Source: an uncultured Collinsella sp. (GTDB lineage Bacteria; Actinomycetota; Coriobacteriia; Coriobacteriales; Coriobacteriaceae). From it: a stretch of DNA of 64,000 bases. This document shows positions 33,192 through 42,888 of this stretch, piece by piece (position 1 is the stretch's first letter; the number at the start of each line of letters is the position of its first letter). Where the stretch lies: NCBI GenBank assembly GCA_958349325.1, contig CATWCP010000001.1, positions 55,000-118,999 of the forward strand. Direction: 5' to 3'. Under the pieces are notes generated by a model. It did no database searches and had not been told where the DNA came from. It worked only from the letters and a program-made list of their open reading frames with translations. A program made the translations under genes and the position numbers.

Positions 33192-34127
33192 CTAGGCTTT
33201 TTTGGGTTTGTTGACGATGATTATGCCGCCGCAGACCAACAGCAGGGCAACAAGTACGGTAACGGGGCTCGTGCCAGCGCCCTCGCCGAGCAGCAGCGCG
33301 CTCAGCAGTACGCCAAAGACCGGGTTCATAAACCCAAAGACCGAGACGCGGCTGACGGGGTTGACGGCAAGCAGGCGCGACCACAGCGAGTAGGCGACCG
33401 CGGAGATAAGCGCCATGTAGATGATGAGCGCGATGGCGGGGGCAATTTCGGTGGGGGACAACGTGCCGCCCATCAAAAACCCGATGGCGGTAAGGACCAC
33501 GCCACCGACTAAAAACTGCCAGCCGGCGAGCAAGACGCCGTCGTGCTCGCGCGAGAAGATGCCAATGAGGCAGGTCGACAGGGCGCCCGCAACAGTGGAA
33601 GCCAAGATAAAGCCCTCGCCATCGAGCGTAAAGCCAAAGGTGCCATCTGCGCCCGAGAGGTTGACGAGCGCGACGCCGGCAAAGCCCAGCGCACAGCCAA
33701 GCACCTTGGCCGTATTGAGCTTCTCGGTGTGAAATGCCAGGGCGGCAAAGAGGATTGCGAGGAAGTTGGCGCTGACCTCGATGATGGAGCTCGACATGGC
33801 GCTGGCGCGTGAGAGGCCCAGATAGAAAAAGAAGTACTGCCCGATAGTCTGGAAGAGCGACAAGACAAAGATGGGCTTGATGTCGCGAGCCTGCGGAATA
33901 AGGGGGCGGCGTTGGGCCGCACTCATCCCAACGATAACCAGGGCGCCGGCAAGCGTGAAGCGCAAGCCCGCAAAGAGCAGCTGCGAGGCGCTATCGTGCG
34001 CCGGGATACCAAAGAGTGCGTAGCCGATCTTGATGCAGGGAAAGGCCGATCCCCAGAGTGCACAGCAAACAAGACAGCCCAGGATGAGTCCGGGCAGGGT
34101 GGCGAGATACGGCTTGCGACTTTCCAT
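33192..34127 (-). CDS. DMT/EamA-family transporter
   Basis: A 311-residue protein with ten helices in two EamA repeats. The first repeat contains 'CALWGSAFPCIKIGY' and the second 'VNPVSRVSVFGFMNPVFGVL'. This family exports small metabolites such as amino acids; substrate unknown. ATG at 34127 behind gcaggaaggac is preferred over an upstream in-frame start. It lies just downstream of the purL terminator and has its own promoter. Confidence 0.82.
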   Translation of the reverse strand: MESRKPYLATLPGLILGCLVCCALWGSAFPCIKIGYALFGIPAHDSASQLLFAGLRFTLAGALVIVGMSAAQRRPLIPQARDIKPIFVLSLFQTIGQYFFFYLGLSRASAMSSSIIEVSANFLAILFAALAFHTEKLNTAKVLGCALGFAGVALVNLSGADGTFGFTLDGEGFILASTVAGALSTCLIGIFSREHDGVLLAGWQFLVGGVVLTAIGFLMGGTLSPTEIAPAIALIIYMALISAVAYSLWSRLLAVNPVSRVSVFGFMNPVFGVLLSALLLGEGAGTSPVTVLVALLLVCGGIIIVNKPKKA

Positions 34128-34151
34128 GATGTCCTTCCTGCATGCGCGAAG

Positions 34152-34189
34152 CAAAAAAGAACCCGCCACCGGATGTGTCGGTGGCGGGT
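34152..34189 (-). terminator. Terminator of purL
   Basis: On the minus strand ACCCGCCACCG pairs with CGGTGGCGGGT and is followed by TTCTTTTTT. It lies between purL and the DMT transporter gene. Confidence 0.8.
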
Positions 34190-34226
34190 GTTGTTACCCG
34201 AAGGGATTGTACCCGATGGGAAAGGT

Positions 34227-37200
34227 TTAAGCGAAGTAGGCCACGCCGCTCTCAAAGATCGGCATGAACTTATCGCCGGGGACATGCTCGGGCACGTTGC
34301 GGTACAGGTTGTCGCCGCGACGCTCGGCATGGCCCATCTTGCCCAGGACGCGGCCGTCGGGGCTCGTGATGCCCTCGATGGCGAGTGCGGAGCCGTTGGG
34401 GTTGACGGAGAGATCCATGCTGGGCTTACCGTTCTCGCCCACGTACTGCGTGGCGACCTGGCCGTTGGCGATCAGCTGGGCGAGCACTTCATCGTTGGCG
34501 ACAAAGCGGCCCTCGCCGTGGCTGATGGCGACGGTGTAGGGGTCGTCCAGGCTGCACTGCGACAGCCACGGGGACAAGTTGGACGAGATGCGGGTGCGCA
34601 CCAGACGGCTCTGGTGGCGACCGATGGTGTTGAACGTCAACGTGGGCGCATCGGGCGTGGCGTCGACGATGTCGCCGTAGGGCACCAGACCGAGCTTGAT
34701 CAGGGCCTGGAAGCCGTTGCAGATGCCCAGCATCAGGCCATCGCGGGCCTTGAGCAGGTCGCGGACTGCCTCGGTGACCTCGGGAGCGCGGAAGAACGCT
34801 GTGATGAACTTGGCGGAGCCGTCGGGCTCGTCGCCGCCCGAGAAGCCGCCGGGGATCATGACGATCTGGCTTGCGCGGATGCGGCGGGCAAGCTCGTGGG
34901 TGCTCTCGGCGACGGCCTCGGGCGTGAGGTTGTTGATCACGAAGGTGTCGGCCTCGGCACCGGCGGCGCGGAAGGCACGGGCGCTATCGTACTCGCAGTT
35001 GTTGCCGGGGAACACGGGGATAACCACGCGCGGGCGGGCGATCTTGGCGCCGGCGTACACGTGGATGTCCTTGGCGCGGAAGTCGATGGTCTCGACCTCG
35101 GGGGTCTCGTCGGCGCTGCGGTAGGCAAAGACACTCTCGATGCCGCTCTCCCAGGCCTCCTGAAGTTCGGAGAGCTCGATGACCTCAGAGCCAGTATCGA
35201 TGACGTAACCCTCAACGGTGGTGCCCAGGGGCTCGACGACAACGCCGTCGGCGACCTCGGGCAGCTCGGCGTCATCGGCGAGCTCGACGATAAAGCTGCC
35301 GTAGAGCGGGGTGAAGAGGCTATCCACGTCCACATCCTCGGCAAGCTCGATACCGATCTGGTTGCCGACGCACATCTTAAAGAGGCTCTCGGCGCCGCAG
35401 CCGTAGCCGGGCGTGGAGACGGCCAGGGCGTCACCGGTGGCGGTAAGCGCCTCGACGGCGTCAAACGCGGCGAGCAGCTGCTGGGCGTCGGGACGGTAGT
35501 CCTCGCCATAGGTGGCGGGGGCGATGCGCACGACGCGATGCGTCAGGCCCTTGAACTCGGGCGAGACGGCGCGGGCGGCCTTGCCCACGGCGACGGCGAA
35601 GCTGATCAGGGTGGGCGGAACGTTGAGCTCGCCGGCCTCGTCCTCAAACGAGCCGCTCATGGAATCCTTACCGCCGATGGCGCCGGCACCCAGGTCGACC
35701 TGGGCCATAAGGGCGCCCAGGACGGCTGCCATGGGCTTGCCCCAACGCTCGGCCTCGGTGCGCAGACGCTCAAAGTACTCTTGGAAGGAGAGGTAGGCGC
35801 GCTTGTGCTCAAAACCGGCGGCAACGAGCTTGGCGATGGACTCGACCACGGACAGGTAGGCGCCGGCAAACTGGTCGGCCTCCATCAGATAGGGGTTGAA
35901 GCCCCATGCCATAGCGCTCGCCGTGGTGGTCTCGCCGTCAACGGGGAACTTGGCGACCATGGCAGAGCTCGGGGTGAGCTGCGTCTTGCCGCCAAAGGGC
36001 ATGAGCACGGTCGCGGCGCCGATGGTGGAGTCGAAGCGCTCGGAAAGGCCCTTGTTGGAGGCGACGTTGAGGTCGGTGACGAGCGAGGTCATGCGCTCGG
36101 CAAGCGTGGTGCCGGCCCAGCTGGGCTGCCACACGCTACGGGCACACACGTGGGCGACCTGGTGCTTGGGCGCACCGTTGGAGTTGAGGAACTCGCGGGA
36201 CAGATCGACGATGGCGACGCCGTTCCAGGCCATGCGCATGCGCGGCTCGGCGGTAACCTCGGCGATAACGGTCGCCTCCAGGTTCTCCTCGGCGGCGTAA
36301 CCCATGAACTCATCGACGTCACTATCGGCGACGGCGCAGGCCATGCGCTCCTGGGACTCGGAGATGGCGAGCTCGGTGCCGTCAAGACCGTCGTACTTCT
36401 TGGTCACGGTGTCCAGGTCCACGTACAGACCGTCGGCAAGCTCGCCTACGGCGACCGAGACGCCGCCGGCGCCAAAGTCATTGCAGCGCTTGATCAGACG
36501 GCAGGCGTCGCCGCGGCGGAACAGGCGCTGCAGCTTGCGCTCGACCGGGGCGTTGCCCTTCTGGACCTCGGCGCCCGAGGTCTCGATGGACTCGGTGTTC
36601 TGGGTCTTGGAGGAACCGGTGGCGCCGCCGATGCCGTCACGGCCGGTGCGGCCGCCCAGCAGGATGATCTTGTCGGTGGGGGCGGGGCACTCGCGACGAA
36701 CGTGGTTTGCCGGGGTAGCGCCCACGACGGCGCCGACCTCCATGCGCTTGGCCACGTAGCCGGGGTGATAGAGCTCGTTGACCTGACCGGTGGCAAGGCC
36801 GATCTGGTTGCCGTAGCTGGAGTAGCCGGCGGCGGCAGTGGTCACGAGCTTGCGCTGCGGCAGCTTGCCCTCGAGCGTCTCGGAAACCGGGACGGTGGGG
36901 TCGCCGGCGCCGGTGACGCGCATGGCCTGGTACACATAGCTGCGGCCCGAGAGCGGGTCGCGGATGGCGCCGCCCACGCAGGTGGCGGCACCGCCGAAGG
37001 GCTCGATCTCGGTCGGGTGGTTGTGGGTCTCGTTCTTAAACAGGAACAGCCAGTCCTGGTCCTCGCCGTCGACATCGACCTTCACCTTGACGGTGCAGGC
37101 GTTGATCTCCTCGGACTCGTCGACATCGGTCATGACGCCGGTCTTCTTAAGGTACTTGGCGCCGATGGTGCCCATGTCCATGAGGCAGACGGGCTTGGCG

Positions 37201-37973
37201 TCGCGACCGAGTTCGTGGCGCATCTCCATGTAGCGGTCGAAGGCCTGCTGCACCACGGCGTCGTCGATCGTCACGTCGTCCAGGACGGTGCCGAAGGTGG
37301 TGTGGCGGCAGTGGTCGGACCAGTAGGTGTCGATCACACGGATCTCGGTGATGGTGGGGTCGCGGTCCTCATCGCGGAAGTACTGCTGGCAGAAGGCGAT
37401 GTCCGCCTCGTCCATGGCAAGGCCGCGCTCGGAAATAAAGGCGGCAAGGCCGGCTTCGTCGAGCTCGCGGAAACCGTCGAGTACCTCGACGGGCTGGGGC
37501 TCGGGGGTCTCCATGTACAGCGTCTCGGGCAGGTCGAGCGAGGCGATGCGCGCCTCGACGGGGTTCACCACGTAGTGCTTGATGGCATCGATGGCGGCCT
37601 CGTCCAGAGCGCCCGAGATCATATAGACCTTGGCGGAGCGCACGGCGGGGCGCTCGCCCTGGCTGATGAGCTGCACGCACTCGCTGGCGGAGTCGGCGCG
37701 CTGGTCAAACTGGCCAGGCAGGAATTCGACGGCAAAGACGGCGCCATCGCTTGCGGGGAGCTCGTCGTAGGTCACATCGACCTGGGGCTCGCTAAAGACG
37801 GTCGGCACGCAGGAGCGGAAAAGCTCCTCGTCGATGCCCTCGACGTCGTAGCGGTTGATGATCCTCAGGGCCTCGATGCCCTTGATGCCGAGAATTTCGG
37901 TCAGCTCGCCCTTGAGCTGCTGAGCCTCGACGTCGAACCCGGGTTTCTTCTCCACGTAGATACGAGAGACCAT
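34227..37973 (-). CDS. purL: Phosphoribosylformylglycinamidine synthase (single-chain)
   Basis: A 1248-residue FGAM synthase, fourth step of purine synthesis: it converts FGAR, ATP and glutamine to FGAM. Visible: an N-terminal domain, the AIR-synthase-like ATP core with 'HNHPTEIEPFGGAATCVGG', and a C-terminal class I glutamine amidotransferase with 'FPGNNCEYDSARAF', 'MIPGGFSGGDEPDGSAKF' and nucleophile Cys in LGICNGFQ. This is the ~1250-residue clade found in clostridia and relatives rather than the 1300-residue proteobacterial form. ATG at 37973 gives MVSRIYVEKK; a longer frame upstream is rejected. No purine riboswitch was recognised upstream (37974-38157). Confidence 0.93.
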   Translation of the reverse strand: MVSRIYVEKKPGFDVEAQQLKGELTEILGIKGIEALRIINRYDVEGIDEELFRSCVPTVFSEPQVDVTYDELPASDGAVFAVEFLPGQFDQRADSASECVQLISQGERPAVRSAKVYMISGALDEAAIDAIKHYVVNPVEARIASLDLPETLYMETPEPQPVEVLDGFRELDEAGLAAFISERGLAMDEADIAFCQQYFRDEDRDPTITEIRVIDTYWSDHCRHTTFGTVLDDVTIDDAVVQQAFDRYMEMRHELGRDAKPVCLMDMGTIGAKYLKKTGVMTDVDESEEINACTVKVKVDVDGEDQDWLFLFKNETHNHPTEIEPFGGAATCVGGAIRDPLSGRSYVYQAMRVTGAGDPTVPVSETLEGKLPQRKLVTTAAAGYSSYGNQIGLATGQVNELYHPGYVAKRMEVGAVVGATPANHVRRECPAPTDKIILLGGRTGRDGIGGATGSSKTQNTESIETSGAEVQKGNAPVERKLQRLFRRGDACRLIKRCNDFGAGGVSVAVGELADGLYVDLDTVTKKYDGLDGTELAISESQERMACAVADSDVDEFMGYAAEENLEATVIAEVTAEPRMRMAWNGVAIVDLSREFLNSNGAPKHQVAHVCARSVWQPSWAGTTLAERMTSLVTDLNVASNKGLSERFDSTIGAATVLMPFGGKTQLTPSSAMVAKFPVDGETTTASAMAWGFNPYLMEADQFAGAYLSVVESIAKLVAAGFEHKRAYLSFQEYFERLRTEAERWGKPMAAVLGALMAQVDLGAGAIGGKDSMSGSFEDEAGELNVPPTLISFAVAVGKAARAVSPEFKGLTHRVVRIAPATYGEDYRPDAQQLLAAFDAVEALTATGDALAVSTPGYGCGAESLFKMCVGNQIGIELAEDVDVDSLFTPLYGSFIVELADDAELPEVADGVVVEPLGTTVEGYVIDTGSEVIELSELQEAWESGIESVFAYRSADETPEVETIDFRAKDIHVYAGAKIARPRVVIPVFPGNNCEYDSARAFRAAGAEADTFVINNLTPEAVAESTHELARRIRASQIVMIPGGFSGGDEPDGSAKFITAFFRAPEVTEAVRDLLKARDGLMLGICNGFQALIKLGLVPYGDIVDATPDAPTLTFNTIGRHQSRLVRTRISSNLSPWLSQCSLDDPYTVAISHGEGRFVANDEVLAQLIANGQVATQYVGENGKPSMDLSVNPNGSALAIEGITSPDGRVLGKMGHAERRGDNLYRNVPEHVPGDKFMPIFESGVAYFA

Positions 37974-38157
37974 TGGTTCCTGCCTTCCTGATCGGTTGGG
38001 CGTACGGTACGGTATGCGGCAGCGGTCGGTTTGCGGGGTCTGCCCTGCGGTCGCCTTGAGCCACATGTTTGTAAACCTCACTATGATACGACAGCTCGCG
38101 GCGCGTTGAGGACGGCGAGGGTGCTACAGTGATGCGCAAACAAGAGAAAGGCATCAC

Positions 38158-39720
38158 ATGGCATTCGTTTCACTCGCCATCATCGCGCTCGTGGCCTTTG
38201 CAAGCCCCTTCATCGCCTCGGCGATTCCCGGAAAACCCATTCCCGAAACGGTCTTTTTGCTCGTGTTCGGCGCGGTGCTGGGACCCCATATGCTCGACAT
38301 TATCCATGTAGATGCCGAGGTCTCGCTTGTGTCCGAGCTCGGTCTGGCCTTTTTGTTCCTGCTCGCCGGCTTTGAGATCGACCCCAAGAGCATCACGGGC
38401 GTCGAGGGGCGCTACGGCTTGGCGACGTGGGCCGTCACGTTTGGTATCGCCTGGCTTGCCGTGCGCTTTACGCCGTGGTTCTCGGTCAGCCATTTCGACG
38501 GTATCGCCGTGACACTCGCCCTTACTTCCACGGCTCTCGGCACGCTTGTGCCCATCATGCGCGAGCGCTCGCTCACCGGCACGCGCGTTGGCGACTCGAT
38601 TCTCGCGTATGGCACTTGGGGCGAGCTCGGTCCCGTGCTCGCCATGTCGGTGCTGCTGTCTGCCCGCACCGGCATCCAGACGCTCGTGATTCTTGGCCTG
38701 TTTGCTGCGGTCTGCGTGCTGCTGGCCGCGGTTCCAAGTCGTTCCAGGCGCGTCGGCAGCCGCTTCTTTTCGTTTGTCGAGGAACGCGCCGACACCACAT
38801 CGCAGACTTTCGTGCGCCTGACGGTGCTCATCCTGGTTACGCTCGTGGCGTTCTCGGCCATCTTTGACCTCGACATCCTGTTGGGTTCTTTTGCCGCCGG
38901 CTTTGTCCTGCGCTATATCATCCCCGAGGGCAACCATACGCTCGAGACCAAGCTCGACGGCCTGGCCTACGGCTTTTTGATTCCGGTGTTCTTTACCGTA
39001 TCGGGCGCAAAGATCGACCTGACGGCCGTGGCGTCGCGCCCCGGGCTGCTCGCGGGCTTTATCGTGGCGTTGCTGATTATTCGCGCCGTGCCCATTCTCG
39101 TCTCTATGAGCTTTTGTCCCGTGACGCGCGATGTGTCGGCGTATGGCCGCATTACCGTGGCCCTGTACTGCACCACGGCCCTGCCGATCATCGTTGCCGT
39201 GACGAGCGTTGCCGTCAACGCGGGCGCGCTGTCGCAAGATATTGCGTCGGTCATGGTTGCCGCCGGTGCCATCACAGTGTTCTTGATGCCATTGCTTGCG
39301 CAGCTCTTCTACCGCGTGGTCGACGCCGCACCGGTCGCTGCCGTGGCGGAGGTTGCCGAGCATCCATCCGATGCGCTTGACATCCTGCGCGCCCATCACG
39401 ATTTGGCGAGCCTGCTCGCACGCGAGCACGAGCTTTTGACCTCGCATGGACATGGTCGCGTATTCGAGGGCCTGCCTACGCTCGATACGATTGCCGAGCG
39501 TCTTTCCGCCGAGGCAGCGAGCGGCCACATCGATGCCCGCATCGTGGACGCGGCGCATCTTCTTGCCGATAAGACCTATGGTGATGAGGTTGACCCGTCC
39601 GAGCTGACTCCGCGTGAGCGCCGCCGCCTGGAGCGCGCCAAGCTCGCCGTGCGCGAATACCGCCGCCGCATGCTGGAGCTCTATGCAAGAGAAGAAGCCG
39701 AGGACGACGACGGCAGGTAG
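38158..39720 (+). CDS. CPA2-family cation:proton antiporter
   Basis: A 520-residue protein with about twelve helices in ~1-400, including 'LGLAFLFLLAGFEIDPKSI' and 'LTSTALGTLVPIMRE' of the KefB/NapA type. A ~110-residue soluble tail rich in Glu/Arg follows. It exchanges Na+ or K+ for H+ across the membrane. No TrkA-N domain is present. It is separated from fabG by REP-like repeats and a shared terminator. Confidence 0.85.
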   Translation: MAFVSLAIIALVAFASPFIASAIPGKPIPETVFLLVFGAVLGPHMLDIIHVDAEVSLVSELGLAFLFLLAGFEIDPKSITGVEGRYGLATWAVTFGIAWLAVRFTPWFSVSHFDGIAVTLALTSTALGTLVPIMRERSLTGTRVGDSILAYGTWGELGPVLAMSVLLSARTGIQTLVILGLFAAVCVLLAAVPSRSRRVGSRFFSFVEERADTTSQTFVRLTVLILVTLVAFSAIFDLDILLGSFAAGFVLRYIIPEGNHTLETKLDGLAYGFLIPVFFTVSGAKIDLTAVASRPGLLAGFIVALLIIRAVPILVSMSFCPVTRDVSAYGRITVALYCTTALPIIVAVTSVAVNAGALSQDIASVMVAAGAITVFLMPLLAQLFYRVVDAAPVAAVAEVAEHPSDALDILRAHHDLASLLAREHELLTSHGHGRVFEGLPTLDTIAERLSAEAASGHIDARIVDAAHLLADKTYGDEVDPSELTPRERRRLERAKLAVREYRRRMLELYAREEAEDDDGR

Positions 39721-39731
39721 CCAACGCTGCC

Positions 39732-39904
39732 GCGGAAAATGCGTCCCGGAATTGGCGTCCAGAGTGGGACACGCTTTCCGCGAGAGGCCCGTTGCGGAAA
39801 GCGTGTCCCAGAATCCGCGCCCAGAATGGGGCATAGTTTCCGAAAGAAGGGCCTGAGGGAAACTGCGCCCCGTTCTGAGCTGAAATACCGGGACATGGCT
39901 TCCC
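39732..39904. repeat. Cluster of three REP-like imperfect palindromes
   Basis: Three tandem units of ~48 bases: 39732-39781 (GCGGAAA...TTTCCGC), 39794-39842 (GCGGAAAGCGTGTCCC...GTTTCCG) and 39857-39904 (GGGAAAC...GCTTCCC). Each folds as a hairpin, and they share GCGTCCC/GGGAC-like inner blocks. It resembles a BIME-like REP cluster between the antiporter gene and the terminator before fabG. Confidence 0.6.
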
Positions 39905-39914
39905 TTGCAAACAG

Positions 39915-39956
39915 AAAAGGCGCGCTGCCTGCGGTTGATGCAGACAGCGCGCCTTT
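39915..39956. terminator. Bidirectional terminator
   Basis: AAAAGGCGCGCTG pairs with CAGCGCGCCTTTT, with inner pairing CTGC/GCAG. It separates the convergent antiporter and fabG genes. Confidence 0.8.
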
Positions 39957-39999
39957 TGCGTTGAGCTTCGTTGAGGTTCGAAGTAGTGGCTTGCGACCT

Positions 40000-40749
40000 T
40001 TAGGAACGGGCGGCTCCGTCGACGGGGAGCACGGCGCCCGTGACATAGGAGGACATGTCGCTCGCCAGGAAAACGAAGGCGTTGGCGACATCCTCGGGCT
40101 CGCCCATGCGGCCGAGCGGAATAGTGGCGATGATGGGCTTGATGACCTCTTCGGGCAGGTTGGCGACCATGTCAGTCTTAGTCACGCCAGGGGCAACGGC
40201 GTTGACGCGAATACCCATAGGGGCGAGCTCGCGCGAGAGCGACTGGACCATACCGTTGACGGCAAACTTGGACGTGGGGTAACCGACGCCGGAGGGCTGG
40301 CCGTACTTGGCGACCATCGAGCTTGTGGTAGTGATGGTGCCGCCGTGGCCGGCCTCGGTCATGATCTTGGCGGCAGCCTGGTGGCCATTAAAGACGGCGA
40401 CGACGTTAAGGTCCATGACCTTTGCGAACTCCTCGGCCGTGTAGTCCAAGAGGGGTGAACGCTGGGAGATACCGGCATTGTTGACGACCGTGTCCAAGCC
40501 GCCCATGTCGGCTGCGGCCTGGGTAAAGGCCTCGGTCACGGCTTCGAGTGAGGTGAGGTCGCAGGAGCGGCCCCAGACCTTGGCGTCGGGATAGGCGGCT
40601 GTCAGCTTCTCAACGGCCGCATCGGCGGTCTCCTGACGCGAGCCAAAGACAGTGACGGAGGCGCCCTCCTCGATAAAACGGCAGGCGATGGCATAGCCGA
40701 TACCGCGCGTGCCTCCGGTGATGATTGCTTTCTTGCCCTCGAGCAACAT
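40000..40749 (-). CDS. fabG: Short-chain dehydrogenase, 3-oxoacyl-ACP reductase-like
   Basis: A 249-residue classical SDR. The cofactor motif is GGTRGIG; 'NNAGIS' follows. The catalytic Ser is in 'TITTTSSMV' and the Tyr-x3-Lys in GYPTSK. The C-terminus 'FLASDMSSYVTGAVLPVDGA' is FabG-like. It reduces 3-oxoacyl-ACP with NADPH in fatty acid synthesis, though a dedicated dehydrogenase of another alcohol is possible because no fab genes are adjacent. ATG at 40749 is chosen for its strong site (gagaggaaatacc). Confidence 0.85.
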   Translation of the reverse strand: MLLEGKKAIITGGTRGIGYAIACRFIEEGASVTVFGSRQETADAAVEKLTAAYPDAKVWGRSCDLTSLEAVTEAFTQAAADMGGLDTVVNNAGISQRSPLLDYTAEEFAKVMDLNVVAVFNGHQAAAKIMTEAGHGGTITTTSSMVAKYGQPSGVGYPTSKFAVNGMVQSLSRELAPMGIRVNAVAPGVTKTDMVANLPEEVIKPIIATIPLGRMGEPEDVANAFVFLASDMSSYVTGAVLPVDGAARS

Positions 40750-40898
40750 GGTATTTCCTCTCATCGCGGGCGGACATTCGCAGCACAGCGTAGCCGTAAC
40801 CGGAATCGGCCGTGTTTGCATATCGGTGAACGGTAGCCCGCGTTACCGATGAGCGGCTCGCGCAAATGTGCCCTGTCGTTGTGCTTAGGGCAGGAGAC

Positions 40899-40933
40899 AA
40901 AAGGGCTCCCATCCCACATCGGACGGGAGCCCT
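40899..40933 (-). terminator. Terminator of hom
   Basis: On the minus strand AGGGCTCCCGTCC-loop-GGATGGGAGCCCT is followed by TTTTG, just downstream of the homoserine dehydrogenase stop. Confidence 0.8.
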
Positions 40934-40963
40934 CAAAGCGCGTATTGCTAGGCGAGCGTTGGG

Positions 40964-42307
40964 TTAGTTGGCCATGACGCCTTCGGTCCAGGCCTCGACG
41001 TCCTCGATGCGCAGGACGTTGGCGACCTCGGCCACGCAGTCGACGCTGGCAAGCTCGGCGGCGGCAGCCTGGACGTCCTTCTCGAGCGCGCGATGCGTCA
41101 GGAAGATGACCGAGCAGGCATCGCTGACGCCCGACTTGCCGTCCTCGACCTGGTTGATGAGCGAGATCGAGATGTTGTGCTTGGCAAAGATGTCGACTGT
41201 CTCGGACAGGGCGCCCACGCGGTCGGCGACCTTCAAGCGCACATAGTACTTAGTCTGGAGCTCGTCCATGGGCTTAAAGGCGAGGTTGTGGCCATAGGGC
41301 TCAATCTCGGGCAGCGGAGCCACGCCGCGGCTGATCTGCTCGGAGAGCGACAGGATGTCGCCCACGACGGCGCTCGCGGTGGGGAAGGAGCCTGCGCCGG
41401 CACCGTAGAACATGGTCTCGCCCACGGCGTCGCCTACCACGTAGACGGCGTTCATGGCGCCGTTGACCTTGGCGAGCATGTGATCGGCGGGGATCAGCGT
41501 GGGGTGCACGCGGACGTCGACGCCGGCGTCGGTGTTGCGGGCGATGCCGAGCAGCTTAATGGTGTAGCCGAGCTCGCGGGCCTGGGCGATGTCCTCGGCG
41601 CCGATGGTACGGATACCCTGCTGGTACACATCATCGGTGGTCACGCGGGTGCCAAAGCCGATGGAGGCGAGGATCGCCGTCTTGCTGGCGGCGTCGAAGC
41701 CGTCGACGTCGGCGGACGGGTCGGCCTCGGCGTAGCCCTTGGCCTGGGCGTCGGCGAGCGCGTCGGCGTAATCGGCGCCCTCGGCGTCCATGCGCGACAG
41801 GATGTAGTTGGTGGTGCCGTTGAGAATGCCGGCGATGGTCAGGATCTTGTTGCCCACCAAGTCGTGCTCGAGCGTGCTCACGATGGGGATGCCGCCGCCG
41901 CAGCTGGCCTCGCACTTAATCTGCACGCCGCATGCGCGCGCCTTCTCGGCGAGCGTCTCGACATGACGGCCCAGCAGGGCCTTGTTGGCAGAGACGACGT
42001 GCTTGCCGTTCTCGAAGGCGGTGGTAAAGATCTCGGTCGCGGGGTGCTCGCCGCCGATCAGCTCGACGACGATGTCGACGGCGGGGTCGGTGACGACGTC
42101 GTGCCAGTCGCTCGTAAAGGCCTCACGCTCAATACCGGCTGCCTCGGCCTGCTCCCAAGCAAGCGCGCAGGCGCGGGTCAGCTTAAGGTCGATGCCGTAG
42201 GCTGCCAGGTACTCATCGTGGTGGCTCTTGATCAGACGGGCCACGCCGCCGCCGACGGTTCCCAGACCGATGAGGCCGACGTTCACGGTGCGCAGGGGTT
42301 CGCTCAT
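40964..42307 (-). CDS. hom: Homoserine dehydrogenase with ACT domain
   Basis: A 447-residue enzyme reducing aspartate semialdehyde to homoserine for threonine and methionine synthesis. The N-terminal NAD(P) motif is 'GLIGLGTVGGGV'. 'NKALLG' and 'CEASCGGGIPIV' precede 'GILNGTTNYIL', a homoserine dehydrogenase signature, and 'DVDGFDAASKTAILAS'. The C-terminal ~80 residues form an ACT domain for feedback by threonine. The ATG follows ggagctatct. It is monocistronic; no thrB or thrC is next to it. Confidence 0.92.
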   Translation of the reverse strand: MSEPLRTVNVGLIGLGTVGGGVARLIKSHHDEYLAAYGIDLKLTRACALAWEQAEAAGIEREAFTSDWHDVVTDPAVDIVVELIGGEHPATEIFTTAFENGKHVVSANKALLGRHVETLAEKARACGVQIKCEASCGGGIPIVSTLEHDLVGNKILTIAGILNGTTNYILSRMDAEGADYADALADAQAKGYAEADPSADVDGFDAASKTAILASIGFGTRVTTDDVYQQGIRTIGAEDIAQARELGYTIKLLGIARNTDAGVDVRVHPTLIPADHMLAKVNGAMNAVYVVGDAVGETMFYGAGAGSFPTASAVVGDILSLSEQISRGVAPLPEIEPYGHNLAFKPMDELQTKYYVRLKVADRVGALSETVDIFAKHNISISLINQVEDGKSGVSDACSVIFLTHRALEKDVQAAAAELASVDCVAEVANVLRIEDVEAWTEGVMAN

Positions 42308-42510
42308 AGATAGCTCCTTCGTGCATCTTATGGATGGATTAACCGCTTAAAGGTTGAGTGCATTCTAGCGTGAACCGAGGGCGCGTGCTCGCCAGGCAAC
42401 AGGAGTCGCACAAAACGGCACCCCCGAAACGCTGCGGAAACATTGGAAACATGCTCGCTACAAACGAAACTCCGTAACAAACTGTCAACGTTTGCACCAT
42501 AAGGTTTGCC

Positions 42511-42620
42511 CTGTGCGACTGGGGCATGCAGGCGCTCGTCGGCGTGGAACGATGAGGGCCAGGTCGAAAAGCCCGCTACGGCCTATGTGATTCAGGATGG
42601 CAAGTACATCGCCGCCTAAG
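42511..42620 (+). pseudogene. Remnant of a second livK-like gene with an internal deletion
   Basis: Bases 42518-42541 code for DWGMQALVG and match the intact livK at ~43217-43240 almost exactly. Right after it, with a frame shift, bases ~42546-42620 code for WNDEGQVEKPATAYVIQDGK and end YIAA-stop. This corresponds to the last codons of livK (43999-44076; WNDKGQVQKEPTAYV). About 750 bases between those points are missing. This is the scar of a second substrate-binding protein gene just upstream of the surviving one. It cannot make a functional protein. Confidence 0.82.
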
Positions 42621-42888
42621 TGCATATAACGAGACCGGTGGGGCCGTTTTATTCAGGGCAAGGACGCCTGTAACAGAACGGAAACATTACTTTCACACAA
42701 TAAAGTGGCTAAACTGCATAAACCGACAGGAATACGCAGAATTATGGATAAATGGGCAAAACAAAAGAAAAGTTGAAATAATCGCCACTTTTCTCAACTA
42801 AAGCGTCTACTATTTTGCGAACGCCGAACACGGCGAAGGATGGCCTGTCGGGTAACCGAAACCCGACGAGATTTGAGAGGAGAGCCGC
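42621..42888 (+). other. livK upstream region with leader hairpin
   Basis: The AT-richer stretch 42680-42820 contains plausible promoter elements. A leader hairpin GTCGGGT (42847-42853) with ACCCGAC (42861-42867) lies 20 bases before livK's ribosome site. The bases 42308-42510 upstream hold the hom promoter region and nothing else I can identify. Confidence 0.4.

Noticed and set aside
33912..37991. A 1359-codon open frame antisense to purL
   Set aside because: It lies entirely opposite a clear purL with all family motifs. Its product is Gly/Val/Asp/Leu-rich low complexity, as expected from GC-rich third-position shadowing, and it has no start-site signal.
38170..39834. A 554-codon frame antisense to the antiporter
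   Set aside because: Same reasoning: a shadow of a membrane protein gene with periodic hydrophobic codons.
39721..39999. A CRISPR array suggested by the repeated hairpins
   Set aside because: Units are imperfect palindromes of unequal sequence without regular spacers, and no cas genes occur in the window.
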